Of a DNA stretch of 64,000 bases, positions 1-12,801 are shown in pieces. Position numbers and translations under genes: made by a program. The stretch lies in assembly GCA_902702965.1 (NCBI GenBank), contig CACRXP010000193.1, forward strand, positions 796,441 to 860,440, given 5' to 3'. The DNA is from Spirometra erinaceieuropaei. Lineage: Eukaryota; Platyhelminthes; Cestoda; Diphyllobothriidea; Diphyllobothriidae. Under the pieces are notes generated by a model. The model was given only the letters and a program-made list of their open reading frames with translations. It ran no database searches and was not told the origin of the DNA. Positions within the stretch are counted from its first letter, which is position 1, and every line of letters begins with the position of its first letter.

Positions 1-407
1 GTCCGCTGAGGTGATATTTGTGCAAGCGTATTTTTTCGAAGCATTTCTTAACTGTTCTACCTGGGATGAAGTTAGTTTGTAGACTCTGGCACATTGCAGG
101 GGATTTCCAACAAGAAGACGACACCACTACTCCCAGTAAATATATGGGCCACATTGGTTTTTGCTCCCAGGTTTAAGCCTGGTCTTTCGTCATTACACGG
201 AGATAAACTTGGATTATGCCAGGGCGCGCGCCTGAGTTACAAAGTGCACTCGACACCTTTTGTTCTTTACGCTAGTTACAAAATGCTGACTCTTTTAAAC
301 CAACTGTTCCCGCTGATTATGAATAATCCTTGCTACTGCCTTTTGATAACCCGTCTCGTTTTGGCAGCCGCACCGTTATCTTATGAATACCGTCTTGAAT
401 ATTTTAG
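1..407 (+). other. Intron or upstream part of the ANKRD11/12-like gene
   Basis: This stretch precedes the first exon I can support and ends in a splice acceptor at 406-407. A 36-base candidate exon lies at 100-135: it follows CAG, precedes GTAAAT, and is in phase with the exon at 408. It is too short and too poorly conserved to be sure of. Open frames seen here do not resemble any protein I know. Confidence 0.4.
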
Positions 408-1641
408 AGGTCGCAGGGCGACGATGAAGACCAAGACTCACGGTCACAAAAGGTGCCACCGCTGAGGATTAAGTTGGCGACCGGTGCAAGCTCAGATATT
501 GGCTCTTGTGAACACACGGTTCCCGACTCTCTCTCAACCGAGGAACTTTCAGCACCAGTTTCCGATTCCGTTGTCAAGTCAGACATCAAACCCGACTCCC
601 CAGCACCGTTGTCACTGCCCAGTTCCGAATCAGCTGAAAGCAAAAAGTTTGAGGCTGTGGTCGCCACTTCCAGCGCCACAGGTTCCGAGGCCGTATCTGC
701 ATTTTCTGTGACCAAGAACGCTGAAACGAGCGTCTCATCTTCTCGTCGACGTACGGGCGCAGTGCCCACAAGGACAGCCTCTAGGGGGCAGAAACTGGCT
801 GAGGACAGTCAGTCTGAACTAGAAAAAGTGCCCACGCAGTCGGACACGGAGGTGCGTTAAGTTGCTGCCGCTGATGTATCTCATGATTTTACTCGAAGCC
901 CTCTACTTCGATTTCCGATTTTAAACTTTTTGGTTGGTGCTTCTCAGATAAAAGTCGAAGAGCCGGTCAATCCGCGGAGCAGTCGGACCCTCCGATCACA
1001 CACAGCTGCCCAGCGCGAACGGGAGGAACGCGATCGCCAAAGTGAGTCATGGGCTTCTCGTGTAGTTTTTTATCGCACAGTTCTTTCTCAGACCGCGTGC
1101 TGTGTAGGCTACATGTCTTTTCCTTAACTCTTATAGCAGACAACGCCCCAATAAAGAAACGCAAAATCCGCTCCAAGACTGGTGAGTCGGATGCCGCATC
1201 CTTCGCAACTAATGGGTCGGACCTACGGGACGACAACGGATCGGACCTGCCGATGACCGATCATGGCGCGGACTCCTGCTCCTCTCTGGACAACACTAAC
1301 AATCACGGCCCCAGCACCGGTATTTCTGCGAAGGCGGAGCAGAACGAGGGCTACGAGAGTACAGCAAACTCTGCAGGCAGCTCTGGCGAGACCGGCTTCG
1401 ACGCGACGTTGCGGTCATTACCTTCATCCGCAAGGGCTTTCGATGATCCTCTGAAACCCAGCCCTGTGGCTTGGGGTGAAAATCCCTATGATAAAGCCGC
1501 CGGACTGAATAAAGGGGTATGCAAAATAATAATGAAGGAGATCACTAATATGGCCATTGTGCGCCCTGCTTTCAGTTATATCAGATCGCATTGGATTTGA
1601 TGGCGTCTGCAATGTATGCGAGCAATGGTGATGATGATGAC

Positions 1642-1674
<33 letters not shown>

Positions 1675-1680
1675 GGTGGT

Positions 1681-1717
<37 letters not shown>

Positions 1718-4700
1718 GTGGTGGTGGTGGTGAGGAGGAGGAGGAGGAGGAGGAGGATGACGACGGCGACGATGATTATGGTGCATATACCTCTTGCAGA
1801 CAAACTTTGAATCTAAATCCGCATATTTTTCGTATTTGACTACTGTTCTACGGTGAAGAGCCTTTTATACACAAATAGATGTTGCTCTCCTGTGTAGAGT
1901 GTCTCTGTATTGCCGACGGAGCAAGATTGTTATCAAATTAATCCACGCCATCGGACGCTAGATATTTGACCATCACGTGGAGATTTTTCAGACGTCACGT
2001 TATGTTTTGGTCCCTGGTTTCTATTGGCATCCGTTTCATCATTTTCACCATTCGTTTTCTCCCTCTAGTTGAATGAACTAATTGGCAAGCTTGTGGAATT
2101 GCAGCCCAAAGAGCCGACCGGCTACCAGGACTACCTACTTGTGACTCGCGACTATCTTCTTACCGACCGAATTCCTTCTCATCTTGCCAAGGTAAGCATA
2201 TATAAATGAGCCTCGAATGTTGATTTTGAACACTGAAGCGACCGATTAAAATTCAACAAGCCTTCACCCCAACGTGTGCTCTTTTGGAGAAATTGAATCT
2301 TTAAAATTTGCTGCAACATCAACTGTGGCCCTTTATCCCATGTGCCCGACCTCCAAAAACGGCTATTCATGAGGACTACGAATATTCGCACTCCAATGGG
2401 CCACAGCACAGCCGACCGAAATATAGGTGGAGGAAGGAAGAACCCTTCTTTACGGGGTTTATTTACAAACCATGCGTTTGGCACTTCTAGTAAAAACCAA
2501 TCTATCCTCATTTGTCGCCAGCATTCGCTTGAACCTGTTTGTCATAATCGTTATGCCCAGTTTCCTACCAGCCCAGCTATCAGTCTCAATAACCTCATTG
2601 ACTCTTGTCACCGAACTTCACACATAAAACCTACATTTTCATAAAACAGGCTCAAGTTCAACCCTGAGGCCGCATGTTTCTTTTTTTAGCGACCATGCCC
2701 AGTAAATATCGAAGGGCCTTTTGCTGAATTATTTGAAGAGCAGGAAGACGAACGATACGCCCAGGCCCTCAAACACGAGTCAGAACGCGTGAGTTTTTTT
2801 TGCAGTTGAATCATCTTTCGCTTATGTTTTTTTGGTAAAGCTTGGGATTTGGCCACTGAGCTAGTAGTGTGAGCATACTTCTGAGATGTCAGTACTTTTT
2901 GTGGTCGTCATCGTGCTTACCTCATCTTTTTCAAAAAGAACACCCCTTTGTAGTCACCAATTACAGAAGTCTAGTGCCAGCGTTCTTGAGACTTTCAAAG
3001 GTCGTGCTTCTTTCTGGGAAGACAGTTAGTTAAATAACTCTTCATTACAGCCTATTGGACGTTTTTCCAGTCAAAATGACGGGCAGACATGTCCATGTTA
3101 ATGTAAACTAGTTGATCCTAAGTGCCATTCAAAAAAATGCAGAAGTGTCCTTCCTGATCCTAGCCGACGAGTCATGAGACAGTTATTTTAAGTTTTAAGA
3201 GTGTTTAACTCGGATTCTAACTTCGGATACGCCAACACTCGGAATTGGATTGTAACTAGTTAATTGTCGTTAATCAGCCAGAAATGACAATTTCTGTGCC
3301 CCTAATCTTTGTCAGTCGTATTTTCAAGTTTTTCATTTTTGATATTTTCCCGAACTCGACCAGTGCTGACAGGGCTGAAATGTTCCAGGCGTTTCGCATG
3401 CTGATCTGGTATTCCCTGCATCACCATTCATCGCTAGTACTCTCCACATGTATGCCAATTGTTCACGTAAATTTGGGCATGGTCGACTGACAGGTTTGGG
3501 TAATTTTCACCGAACTTCCCCGTAGATAGGACATCCAGCCGAGCTAACTGTTCAAACAGTGTGAAAATTTGGAAGGAGTTGCGTCTACACGTCGCATTCC
3601 TGGCTTTATACTTATCATGGTATGTTTAAAATGATGTGACCTATATACGTCGCCGCGATTTCACAGTTTCTGTGCCGTCCAAGTTCAAAGAAGAACACCA
3701 GTGCAAACTTCCTTTGCGCAAATGCCCTCTCTCATGTTATTTAATGAGCTTCTGTTAACTTCTGGCAATTCATGTTCCACTGTGATTACGTCTCATCCAG
3801 CAAATCATCTCCCCTATAATCTCTCATTAGAGACGAGATCTTAACAGATCTGTTCGCCTCATTCCAATTTCTTGGCGCACTGGGAGGAGTCTTCATCCAG
3901 CCTTTACGTCAACTCTGAGTATTTTATAACTAACTCCCTGGTTCCTATTGGTGCTGTTATGTGCAAATCTAAGTTCATGCTTAATCGCGATGTACCACAC
4001 AATCCACAACTTCGGTACTGGGGGTCTACGGTAATTTAACTAGTTTAAAGCGCTTCCACGTGCTGGCTAAAATGATAGACTGTTGGCATCTCGTCCACTC
4101 GTTTGGGCCATCCTTTACCCACAAAAAAACATGCTAGAAGCCGGATTCCTGAAATTCTAAAACTCCCTCGCGTAATCCATTCGACATTTAAATGCGTTTA
4201 AATAATTAACTTCGAAATAAGCGTTCAGAGGATCGGGCCTTTTGCTAACAGATTTCAAATGTCGTTCTCTTTCGTTAGCAATGATTTTATCACAAGATGG
4301 CGGTGGAGGGTATTCCCGGAAGAAACTAAAATCTCGTCAGGACTATCGCTGAACAATTCGTTGTAAACGCAATAAGTCAAAGGTTAACCAACGGGCTCAT
4401 TTCTGTCTTCAGCAAGCTGTACTTCAGAAACGACTTGAAGACCAGTCATTCGAACCCTGATGATTTGCCTGCAGAAAAGCCTAAGTGAAAAGCTGCAGTG
4501 GCCGATTAGCGATTGAAGATTCTCTTGTCTGGTACTGGAAATTTTCACCGTTTGAAGGACGCACATTTGTAAAAAACTGCCTTAAAGTTCCAGAGCCTCA
4601 ATACTGTGAGGATTATTCTTTTCTTGGTATAGAAACCTATGATTGATGGATGTCCTCGAACCTAAATCTGCAGAAAGACTTACGGTTTAGTCTCGAGGTT

Positions 4701-7700
4701 TGTGCGCACAGTCGAGTTGAATGCTGTCAGCTTTCTCAACATTGTTGGCTGAGGTATGGGTGGTCATTGAGTAGCAAATTCATTCTCCGGCTGTGTTGTT
4801 TTTTTAGGAACAACTTCGTCTGTGTGCTGAGCAGTCCGTCTTGCGGGCCCAAACTCGTGCTACGATCGCGTTGGCTAATCAACCACGTCCTCTCTCCTTC
4901 TGTTCAGTTATGGCACTGAACGGCTTTACTTACCTCCCACCCTTTAAGAGTTCTGATCACCGGGTAAGACCCTGCCAGGTTCTTTTATTTTGACGCATTC
5001 TTGTGAGGAGTGAAAAACGCCAGCCGACTCTGCAGTTTGAGGGAAGGTGGGATACACTGGATCCTGGTTTGCGCTGCTGCAGAATGGGACGTTGGAGTTT
5101 CGGCTTTCGCAGATAGATAATGACCGTTGATTCTTTTCTGAATGACAATGACGAGAATGGAGCAGATGGAATGAAGTCTGAAATTTCCTAAATCCACCAT
5201 ATGGTTACAATAATCTTGACCCTTTGATTTTATTCCAAAGAAGGGGCGCTCACTAGCTACATTTGTCTTTAACACTGAAATTACAATTTGGGATGTTAAA
5301 TCCTGCCGCGGTGCAAAATGTAGGGGCTAACTGAATGGTTGTCTATAGCAGGTTCTGAGGGTATCAAAACTCGTAAATGTAATTAAGACACTTCTCAACA
5401 GGAAGTGGCGAGCACTGTGCGGGTCGCTACATAATTTGCAGAATATCCTAAGCACGATTATGAAGACGGTAAGATGTGGAGACAAATACATATTTAGTTA
5501 AAAATCTCACATACGTGTGTCGTCAGCGTGAAAATAGACCGCATATTCTAATTCCACTGGAGATATGCTAATACGCCATTTTACTGTTTTACAAATAAGG
5601 AAAAATAACCGATTTAACCCCTCCTGTTTCGCGTGTTAAACGTCTTTTTCGTGTAGCTCTTCTTACCGGTAGTTTCCTGTTTATCTGTTTAGGACGGAAA
5701 AGCTGCCAATTCAAGTTAGCGTTATGGGTTAAATTTTAATTTCTGATGGGTTTTGTGCCTAAATCTACATGCGTTCTCGCGTGATCTAGTCTAATTTTTT
5801 TTTTATTTTTCTGAGTTTTACTCTCCACGCGCTCGAACACCCTCAATAGTATTAACTGGTCTGCAGTGAGTGACCGATCTCATGAAATTTTGACAGCAAT
5901 TCCTAAATGCGTTTTTGATTAGGATGGAATACTTAGGTGGCGTTGTAATACTGATTATCATGCGGCATAATCCTATAATATTTCGGACTTAACGGGGTGT
6001 CGGCTTTTGAATGCACTTCCTTTCGAGCTCCTGTAGCAACCGCACCTGGTTCTAAATGAATGCTTAAATAGCATGCATTTTTCACATTGAATGTCGATTG
6101 TCTTATAACTTTACATAAATCTTACTCGTATGGTAGAAAATCGCTTTGTCATCACATTTTATGCCCGAAGGAAGGGTATATTTAGGTCTTAAAAGTTTCC
6201 CAGTTCCCGAATAATTTTGAGCCTAATCTGCCATTCCATTGGCGTTTGGCGATTTCAGTCTACAAGGTACATGCTTTCCGCGGTAGGTGAATCATATATT
6301 TCTCTAGGCCTTTAAGAAGATACCATATAGAGTTTATAGAATTTGAAATGAACGCGGACTATGTTGTACATTTCATGAGAAACATTGATAAACGGACAGT
6401 TACAATGCTGTATGAATAGACACTGCAGGGTCACAAAAAAGCCCATGATTAGAAACTTTGGCGACGATAGTGTAGGATCCCCAACTAACTTGAGCTAGCC
6501 TGTGGATCGTGCCATACGTTTAATAGTGGTAGAGGGGATTTTACTGGTGGGACAGCATACGGGACCGAGAGCAAGAAGACACAGAAAGTAGATAAATTCC
6601 TGCCAAAAGTCTTGTCGTACGCTGTCATTTGGCAAAGAAATTGAGCGCGATAATTTAAAAAAATAAATAAAAAGCAATTTTCAAAAAATAACGGACACTG
6701 AATAAAACGCCGCCGGTAAGTTTACGTTTAGTCCGGAAGGGAAGGAAGTTTAAAACAATGTAAGCGATGTTTACAGTCACACTAAATTTCAGGGTATATT
6801 TTCGGAGTTGCCATCTGCTCAGGAGTCCTACACCCTATCGTCACCGAAACTGTTTTAAAACCGAAATATCTGCTTTCTTCGGATATAAGATGATAAGACA
6901 ACGTGACTTTCTATCAAACGAGTAAAATTAAACATATTTTGTGCATTTTTTCTACAAAATGTGTTTAAATTTATAAGACCATCGAAAATCAGTGTGAAAA
7001 ATGCATGCAACTTAAGTGGCCATTTTTACCCAGTGTGGCTTCTACAGGTCGCAAAGGAGTGCATTTAAGAGCCGACATCTCGATAAGCCCGAAATAGTAT
7101 ACGACTATGTTGCATGATGATCAGTTTTACAGCCTCACCTAAGTAATCCTTCCTTTTCGAAAACGCATTTCGGAATTTCGGCCAACATTTCATGAGATCG
7201 GTCACTCACTGTGTACAATATCAGAATTTTTACACAAAGATTGATAAGTTCCTTTCACATATCCTGTTACCTTTCTTCATCCTTTTCTAAATGCAATGCT
7301 TTAGGACGAAGAAAGTGTCCGAGACCGTTTCAACGCTAGAATTCTGATTGGCTGGCTGCAGGACATCAAGGACAACTTCCAGAAGGAAAAGGTTAGATAG
7401 CAGTCTTTAGGCATTCGCGGTGCCGATTTATTTTGAACCCAGCTTGCTCCGTCCTCCAACTGCCCCTCCACCTTCACTGCCCGTCTGCATGCAAACCGTA
7501 CACTTTCATGACCGTTCTGTATCACCAGCGTACCCTGAACTGCTCAACTAAGTGTTAAGCATTTGGATAGGAGAAGTTCTGACCAAGGTGCTGTTTACCA
7601 GACCCTTATACGCTGTTAAGCACATGCAATGCTGCGCTAGCATTCCAAATTACATGCATTCCCTTTAGGTTATTGGGCACGTGACACACAAACACGCATG

Positions 7701-8332
7701 TACATCAGTTAATCCTACTCAGGCACCTAAACATGAGGTGTGGGTACTAGCATGGAATGTTTCTTTAATTTCGGCACCATCAGTTTTCTTTTCTGTTTCG
7801 AGGCCAGCGTTCGTTTTGAATGTGACGCCCAGAGAAGTCTCGCCACCCTGTTGGCACCCACTCCTTAACACTTCACTCCTGGAGCACGCTTTCAGTACTC
7901 GGAAGTTTAAAAATATTCGCACTGGAGGATGCGATGTTTTTGCATCCGTGGTTAGAAAAGGTTGATCTTGTTCGCGCGATGACTTTTTCAACCAGCGCGA
8001 TAGATTATCTCCCCGTAATAGTGTGCACAAGCCTCATCTTAGTGGTTTCAGCGGTTGGAGACGTGTCAGCGATGTGTCTAGTTTAAACCGGTCGACCAAA
8101 TTTCCTCACCCTCTTTCTCCCGTTTTTCTTCTTTTAGAGGAGACTTTTGTGTCGCCAGCTGCACGAAGCCGAATCGCTAATGATGGTTCAGAAGTTAGAC
8201 TGGGAGGTAAAACTTAAGGAAATGCATATGTGTGACTGCAGAGCCAACGTCTTTGATGAAATTCCGTCTCAGCACGTGCCCCTTGTTGAGGTTCCCAATG
8301 ACTTTCCTCTCTTTGTTCATGACCCCATTTAG
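408..8332 (+). CDS. ANKRD11: ANKRD11/ANKRD12-like protein, C-terminal part (8 exons, 5'-incomplete)
   Basis: Exons: 408-851, 948-1041, 1140-1516, 2069-2191, 2690-2788, 4808-4963, 7305-7391, 8138-8332. All junctions are GT-AG and the phases (0,1,0,0,0,0,0) join into one frame of 524 residues ending in TAG. The last two exons carry the family signature: SVRDRFNAR, a WLQD segment, then RQLHEAESLMMVQKLDWEVK and a VPLVEVPNDF end, which align along their whole length with vertebrate ANKRD11/12 C-termini. Upstream pieces also fit: VPPLRIKL in exon 1, a basic IKKRKIRSK stretch, ENPYDK, and GYQDYLLVTRDYLL in exon 4. The family consists of nuclear cofactors that bind p160 coactivators and histone deacetylases. 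The N-terminal ankyrin repeats must lie left of the window. ANKRD11 and ANKRD12 cannot be told apart from this end. The donor after 7391 (GTTAGA) is weak but gives the only conserved join. Confidence 0.9.
1626..1778 (+). repeat. Mosaic trinucleotide microsatellite in an ANKRD11/12 intron
   Basis: Consecutive blocks of GAT, GGT, GGC, GGT, GAG and mixed GAC/GGC/GAT triplets run for about 150 bases without losing the three-base register. Neighbouring blocks mostly differ by one base. It lies in the intron between 1516 and 2069. Its open frames (poly-Gly/Asp/Glu, poly-His) are low-complexity artefacts. Confidence 0.95.
2789..4807 (+). other. Intron of ANKRD11/12-like gene, no recognised content
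   Basis: About 2.0 kb of AT-rich sequence between a GTGAGT donor and a pyrimidine-rich TTTTTAG acceptor. I see no coding, repeat or RNA feature in it. Confidence 0.75.
4964..7304 (+). other. Intron of ANKRD11/12-like gene, no recognised content
   Basis: About 2.3 kb between a GTAAGA donor and a CTTTAG acceptor. AT-rich. A line near 7141-7260 repeats phrases found near 5870-5950 in inverted orientation (for example GTCACTCACTGTG against CAGTGAGTGACC), suggesting a decayed inverted repeat. No gene seen. Confidence 0.7.
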
Positions 8333-9639
8333 GGGTGTTCTGAGGCCGAGGTCTGCGACTTACGTGCGGCCTTCCCTCTTCCAAACTGTCCGTCCTCTCC
8401 CTGTCCATCCGGTAGTAACCCACCAAACCTCTCCAGGCGGACGTACTACCATACATAAAGACTATAGTTTCACTTACAGCGACGCTATTAGTAATGTTTG
8501 TCCTTTATCGCTTACCACTTATCATGCTTCACAATGCGAACTGTTATGTCCACGTTGTCCATTTCTTGCTTTTTTATATTTTCTTCTCTTGTGTTCACTT
8601 CCATATTACTGCTGAAGTGGCATATCCGCATCGTTCGCTATCCACTAGTGCAATTGTCCCGTTCAAACTCTGTGTAAAGCCCTCGACTCATCCCGTTTTA
8701 TTGTGACTAGGACAAGAACGTTCATCGGTTAATATGCTTGCCTCTTCCCACGTATCATTTGTCCGAGAGTTCACCGACTCCGCCAAAAGGGGTTTCCCGC
8801 AAGACTGCCGCTTTAAAGAGAAGACAATGGCTAATTTGGTCCTGGTATAACCCTGACAAACCGCTTCGCATGACATTCGTACAAGTGAGACTTGCCCGAC
8901 TTTGTCCTGTTTGGCTTAATGAGCAAGAGCCATCGCGTTCTCACAACTTTTTAAATCAAACAAACTTGCAGTCGAAGACAAGCGAAAGCCTCATATAGCT
9001 TGCTATTATCATCTTGCCCACAGGTAAACGAACCCTAAAGCTTCACTCCCGCTGGACTTCGAAAGATAGTTAATAGTTCTCACGATAAACGGGGAATTAT
9101 TTTACGTTAATACTCGTCTATCGGCACCGCGCTTTGTATTTCGGAAGAAAACTACCAACTTTTATCTGGGCACCGCCGTTATCGATACGGGAACCTCTGA
9201 TCTTTGCCGTTGACCTCCGAGGTGACTGGTTGCTACATATTTGAGCACAACCTCAATGAGCAGGGTGTTGGAAGGATTCCGCCATTGGAGCATGCGACCC
9301 GCTGTCGGAATTTTCAAGACTTTGGAAGACGTGCTAGACTCAAACGGAGCAGGCTATCAATTCAGGCTGTCGGCAAATTTGTGCATTTTGGCAATGCGAG
9401 GGGGAGATTAGTAGTCGATCAAAACGCAATTTTAATGGCACATCAGTCTAAATCCCACTGCAGGGCTGACCGGCTGCAATAGAAAAACAATTCTTGCGAT
9501 TCTTCGCACTGCATCTGGTGTTGACGACGGGAAGATTCGATCACAGCGACTATCGTGATGTGGCATTTGCTAAATAACGGCGAATAAAGTCGTCCACTGC
9601 ATTCGCAGTGTTAAAATTTTTCATCTGGATCAAGGTTTA
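8333..9639. other. Intergenic region after the ANKRD11/12 stop
   Basis: No convincing gene. No AATAAA close behind the TAG at 8332 could be identified; one AATAAA occurs near 9583, too far for a confident call. Short open frames here have no recognisable family features. Confidence 0.5.
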
Positions 9640-11060
9640 TGTACACAAAAGGGTCTGTTTACTTCATACTAGGAGTATGCTGATCGTTTCAGTAATCCGC
9701 TGGCTCGGGCTTGGGGAATTCAGGTTACCTTTTAATAGGCGATTATCCAGATGTCCCCTGATCACACTCACGGGCGGGGAATTAGCGACATACATCGGCA
9801 AAGAATTCCATTGGCGAATGACTCTGCTAGAAAAAGGAGGAGCGTTGATTTGCGTGGCGCAGCCCCTTTTTATCTGGTAGTCGTGTCGTCTGAGATTAGT
9901 CTTTGGTGCCGTTTCAAAAAGAGTTTCCCAGTCGACATCCAGATAAAGTCCTCCAATTAACTGAAGCATTGCTACCAGATCACCTCTGTCCTGCCTGTAG
10001 TGGGGGATAGCGATTCATGGCTATCAGGCACTACTCGTACGTAAATTTTTGAGTTTATGAACAGCCTTTTTGGCACGTCGCTGTACACTTTAAAGGATAT
10101 GTATACCCTTCCGAAGCCACGGCCGCCAAGCTCGTGCTGCATAATCCAGGTGCGGCCACACGAATGCCCTATTTACCTCGTCAAAGATATATACATTCAA
10201 GTTAATAAACGTTCTTTCTATTGTGCTCATAATTGACATTTCCCTAGCTCCGATTTTCAATTACTGCGGGGTGACGCTCAAGTAATCGTTAGCAAATATG
10301 CCGAAGTCTTTTTGCACATCTATGGGTCCAAGTGATTGATCGTTCAGAAGATACTGTCGTGAGCGTGTATTTATTCTTCGCTTTGCTGATACTATGTGCA
10401 TTACCATATGCTTTTTGACGTCGAATTTCATGCACCATTTCTCGCCCCATGCGCGCAAACTCTCTATGTCCTCTTGTAGTATCTTGGCGTCTATTTCATC
10501 TTTTATCGTCCTCCACAGTTTAAGATCATCGTCAACGAGCGCCATGTCCGATTTCACTTCCTGTGCTAAGTCATTTACATAAATAATGAATAGAATCAGC
10601 CAAAGAACTGATCCTTGCGGGACTCCACTCATAGTGGACGCCCAACCTGAGTGGTAGCCACCCGCAGTAATATTTGTTTAGGACCGTTTAAAGAATCTTG
10701 GATCCAGTTCAGAAGATTTCTTCTCCCTACGCTGACAACTTTTTAACGAGGAGTTTATGTGCAACGCAATCAAACTCCTATCCTTTCCATAAGCTTACAG
10801 GAAATACTTTTCAGAATTACCGGCAGGTATTTGATGGGCTATATTCGTGATCCTCCCATGCGGATGGGTAAGACGTTCGCCAAATTCCATGTTTCAAGGT
10901 GGTTTACCAGTTTCGAATGATTTTGGACGATTACACACAGTGGTTTTGCTAACTCTTCAACTACTTGACGTGGGAGTACACCTGGGATCTCATTTGGTCA
11001 GGATGACTTGGCCGGATATAACTTATTTAACTCTGTCAAAACTAGCCGCGGTGTAAATAA
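9640..11060 (-). mobile_element. Decayed CR1-type LINE (family II), RT part
   Basis: Read on the minus strand, fragments of a non-LTR reverse transcriptase appear in order. Near 11000 is a PNEIPG...EELAKPL segment. At 10632-10261 is SGVPQGSVL, then LILFIIYVNDL, with VDDDLKLW where the catalytic FADD box normally stands. At 9969-9664 is the CR1 C-terminal block (PKTNLRRHDYQIK, RVIRQWNSLP). Frameshifts and stops separate the pieces and the catalytic motif is altered, so this copy is dead. Endonuclease and ORF1 are missing, so it is 5'-truncated. It lies between the two convergent host genes. Confidence 0.85.
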
Positions 11061-12564
11061 TACTGTGTGTGTAATTGGCTGGTTCACGAGCTGTGGCAGA
11101 GAAGAGGACTGGAGAGGTGGTTCCATGGCTTAGACACTCTGGAAAAATTCTGAAAGAAGCTCGGCTTTTTGAAAATCATTGCTCAAAATTTGGCTTTTTT
11201 TGTTCCTTAAGGTTGCGAGATGACCATGGTTTTTTGTATTGTTTCTGATGTATGCATAGGACGCCTTAGGTTATTGCTGTGCCTCTTCCAGGAGCTTCAT
11301 TTCATAAGACGCACGTGGTCGGGGTTAGTGTTAGGACCACCGGTCTTCTGTTCATTGTCTGCCCTTACCCTTACCGGTTTCAGTGCCCATTTCCGTATAC
11401 TAGGCGTCTGTTTACAGTTCCGTGGACATTTATCCGATCGCTAGGTTGCCCCCGTTACCTCCCCGTGGTTTCCGATCTATCCTTCCTGTCAAGTTCCCTT
11501 CCCTCCTTGACTCTTGCTGTTTTAAGTTACAATTAAACTACTTAGTTCGATTAGAGTGGCAACTGAATACATGATGGGGAAATGCCACGCGTTTTCGTCA
11601 TCGTGAATATTGCAGGCAGCTTGTCTGGCTCAGGCAAACATACCGACTATTTTGGACCTAGTATTATCTAACGGTCTTCCTTGAAGTAGAGAACTACCGT
11701 TTCCTACGCTACGTTGAGGAGAAGGTCTTGTTTATACCTTTAACTTACGTCCAGTGATCTGGGCGCTATCCTACTAATCTTTCTGCCCTCTCCTTCTCTC
11801 CACTTGATGCATCGTGCTAATTGGCGTTCTCTCCTTTTATCTTTTTATTCTGTACGCTTGCACTCCATTGGTGGGCTTCCTCTTAATGCACTCGATATTT
11901 ATACTGCTGGGGAATAAGCAGTGTACGCTGTCGTACCACCTGTTTTCCGTTCCTTTCAGCCCTCTCAGGGCAAGTTACATCGCAGCTCCTTGCGTTACGC
12001 ATACGGAATTAGATATTGGTTAGTTTCTTGGTTTGCTTGGTTTCTGTGGTGCCCTGACTGTTGTTTTCGCATTTGCGACATTGCCAATTTTAGTGAAGCT
12101 GGGCTTGACGACGAGCATACCTCAACCTATTTCACTTGGTTTCTCCAGCGTTTCACTGCGGTTGACGGTCCGCTGGGCTCACTTATGCCCCTGTTCTGCC
12201 GGGGGAGGAGGGTTTCTAGCGTCCTTATGCGCTTAGACGGAACTAAAACCGAACCACTATCAAGTACGGTTAGGTAAAATAATATGCTAATTATGACGAC
12301 GCAGTAGTTGGACTGTGTTGAGTTCAAACTTATTTGCCCTTTGCCGGTTCGTGGTTTTCGATCGACTTAACATTAACCGACCTTGGTGGCATGCGTAGTG
12401 TACTTTTCACCTAAGCACGTCTCCCCAAGTTTATATCAGGGCGGTGATTTGTATGCAAACGTCAATTGGTCGTCCAGTTCACTGGTATTTTAACCGTTAG
12501 TGTTATACCACTGCTTATTTGGTACTCACTAATATAAGGGGTGTGTCCGTCATGGTGTCCTCGT
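11061..12564. other. Intergenic, no supported gene
   Basis: Several pyrimidine-rich open frames occur on the plus strand (for example 11814-12277), but they are rich in Phe, Leu, Cys and Ser as expected from T-rich DNA and show no domain. I treat them as chance. Confidence 0.5.
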
Positions 12565-12801
12565 TTACCGAATAAGTGTCCGAACCATCTGCCGAAGGAA
12601 GGTTTCCCCCATTGTTGGCAGATTTTCTACCTTTAAACCGAACCAGAGCCGGTACTGGTCTTTGTCTAAATGAGCCCAGACTTCCCTTTCGGAAATCGGT
12701 CCGCTTCCATGCAGTTTCCGCCTCAGCCTACTCCAGTACGCCCAAATGTCATTTGTGTGCCTTGCAGTTGTGGGACGCACAAAATTTACTGAATTATTCA
12801 A
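12565..12801 (-). pseudogene. Merlin/IS1016-type DDE transposase remnant (C-terminal end)
   Basis: The minus-strand frame reads NNSVNFVRPTTARHTNDIWA and continues YWSRLRRKLHG, then EVWAHLDKDQYRLWFG. A motif of the form FV(D/R)P-x-T-x-x-HT-(N/Q)-x-I followed by a YWSR-(V/L)-(K/R)RKL helix is typical of the final catalytic block of Merlin (ISXO2/IS1595-like) transposases. The acidic residue usual after HTN-x-I (Glu in IESYW) is Ala here, so the catalytic triad is probably broken. No upstream part is recognisable and no terminal repeats were found. It is a fragment of about 79 residues. Confidence 0.65.

Noticed and set aside
1591..1839. Open frames with poly-Gly/Asp/Glu or poly-His, both strands
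   Set aside because: They are translations of the triplet microsatellite inside an intron whose flanking exons join in phase without it.
5510..5535. Minus-strand CTGACGA with a CACACGTATGTG hairpin
   Set aside because: The required GAA after stem II is missing (GAGA instead) and no stem I closes it.
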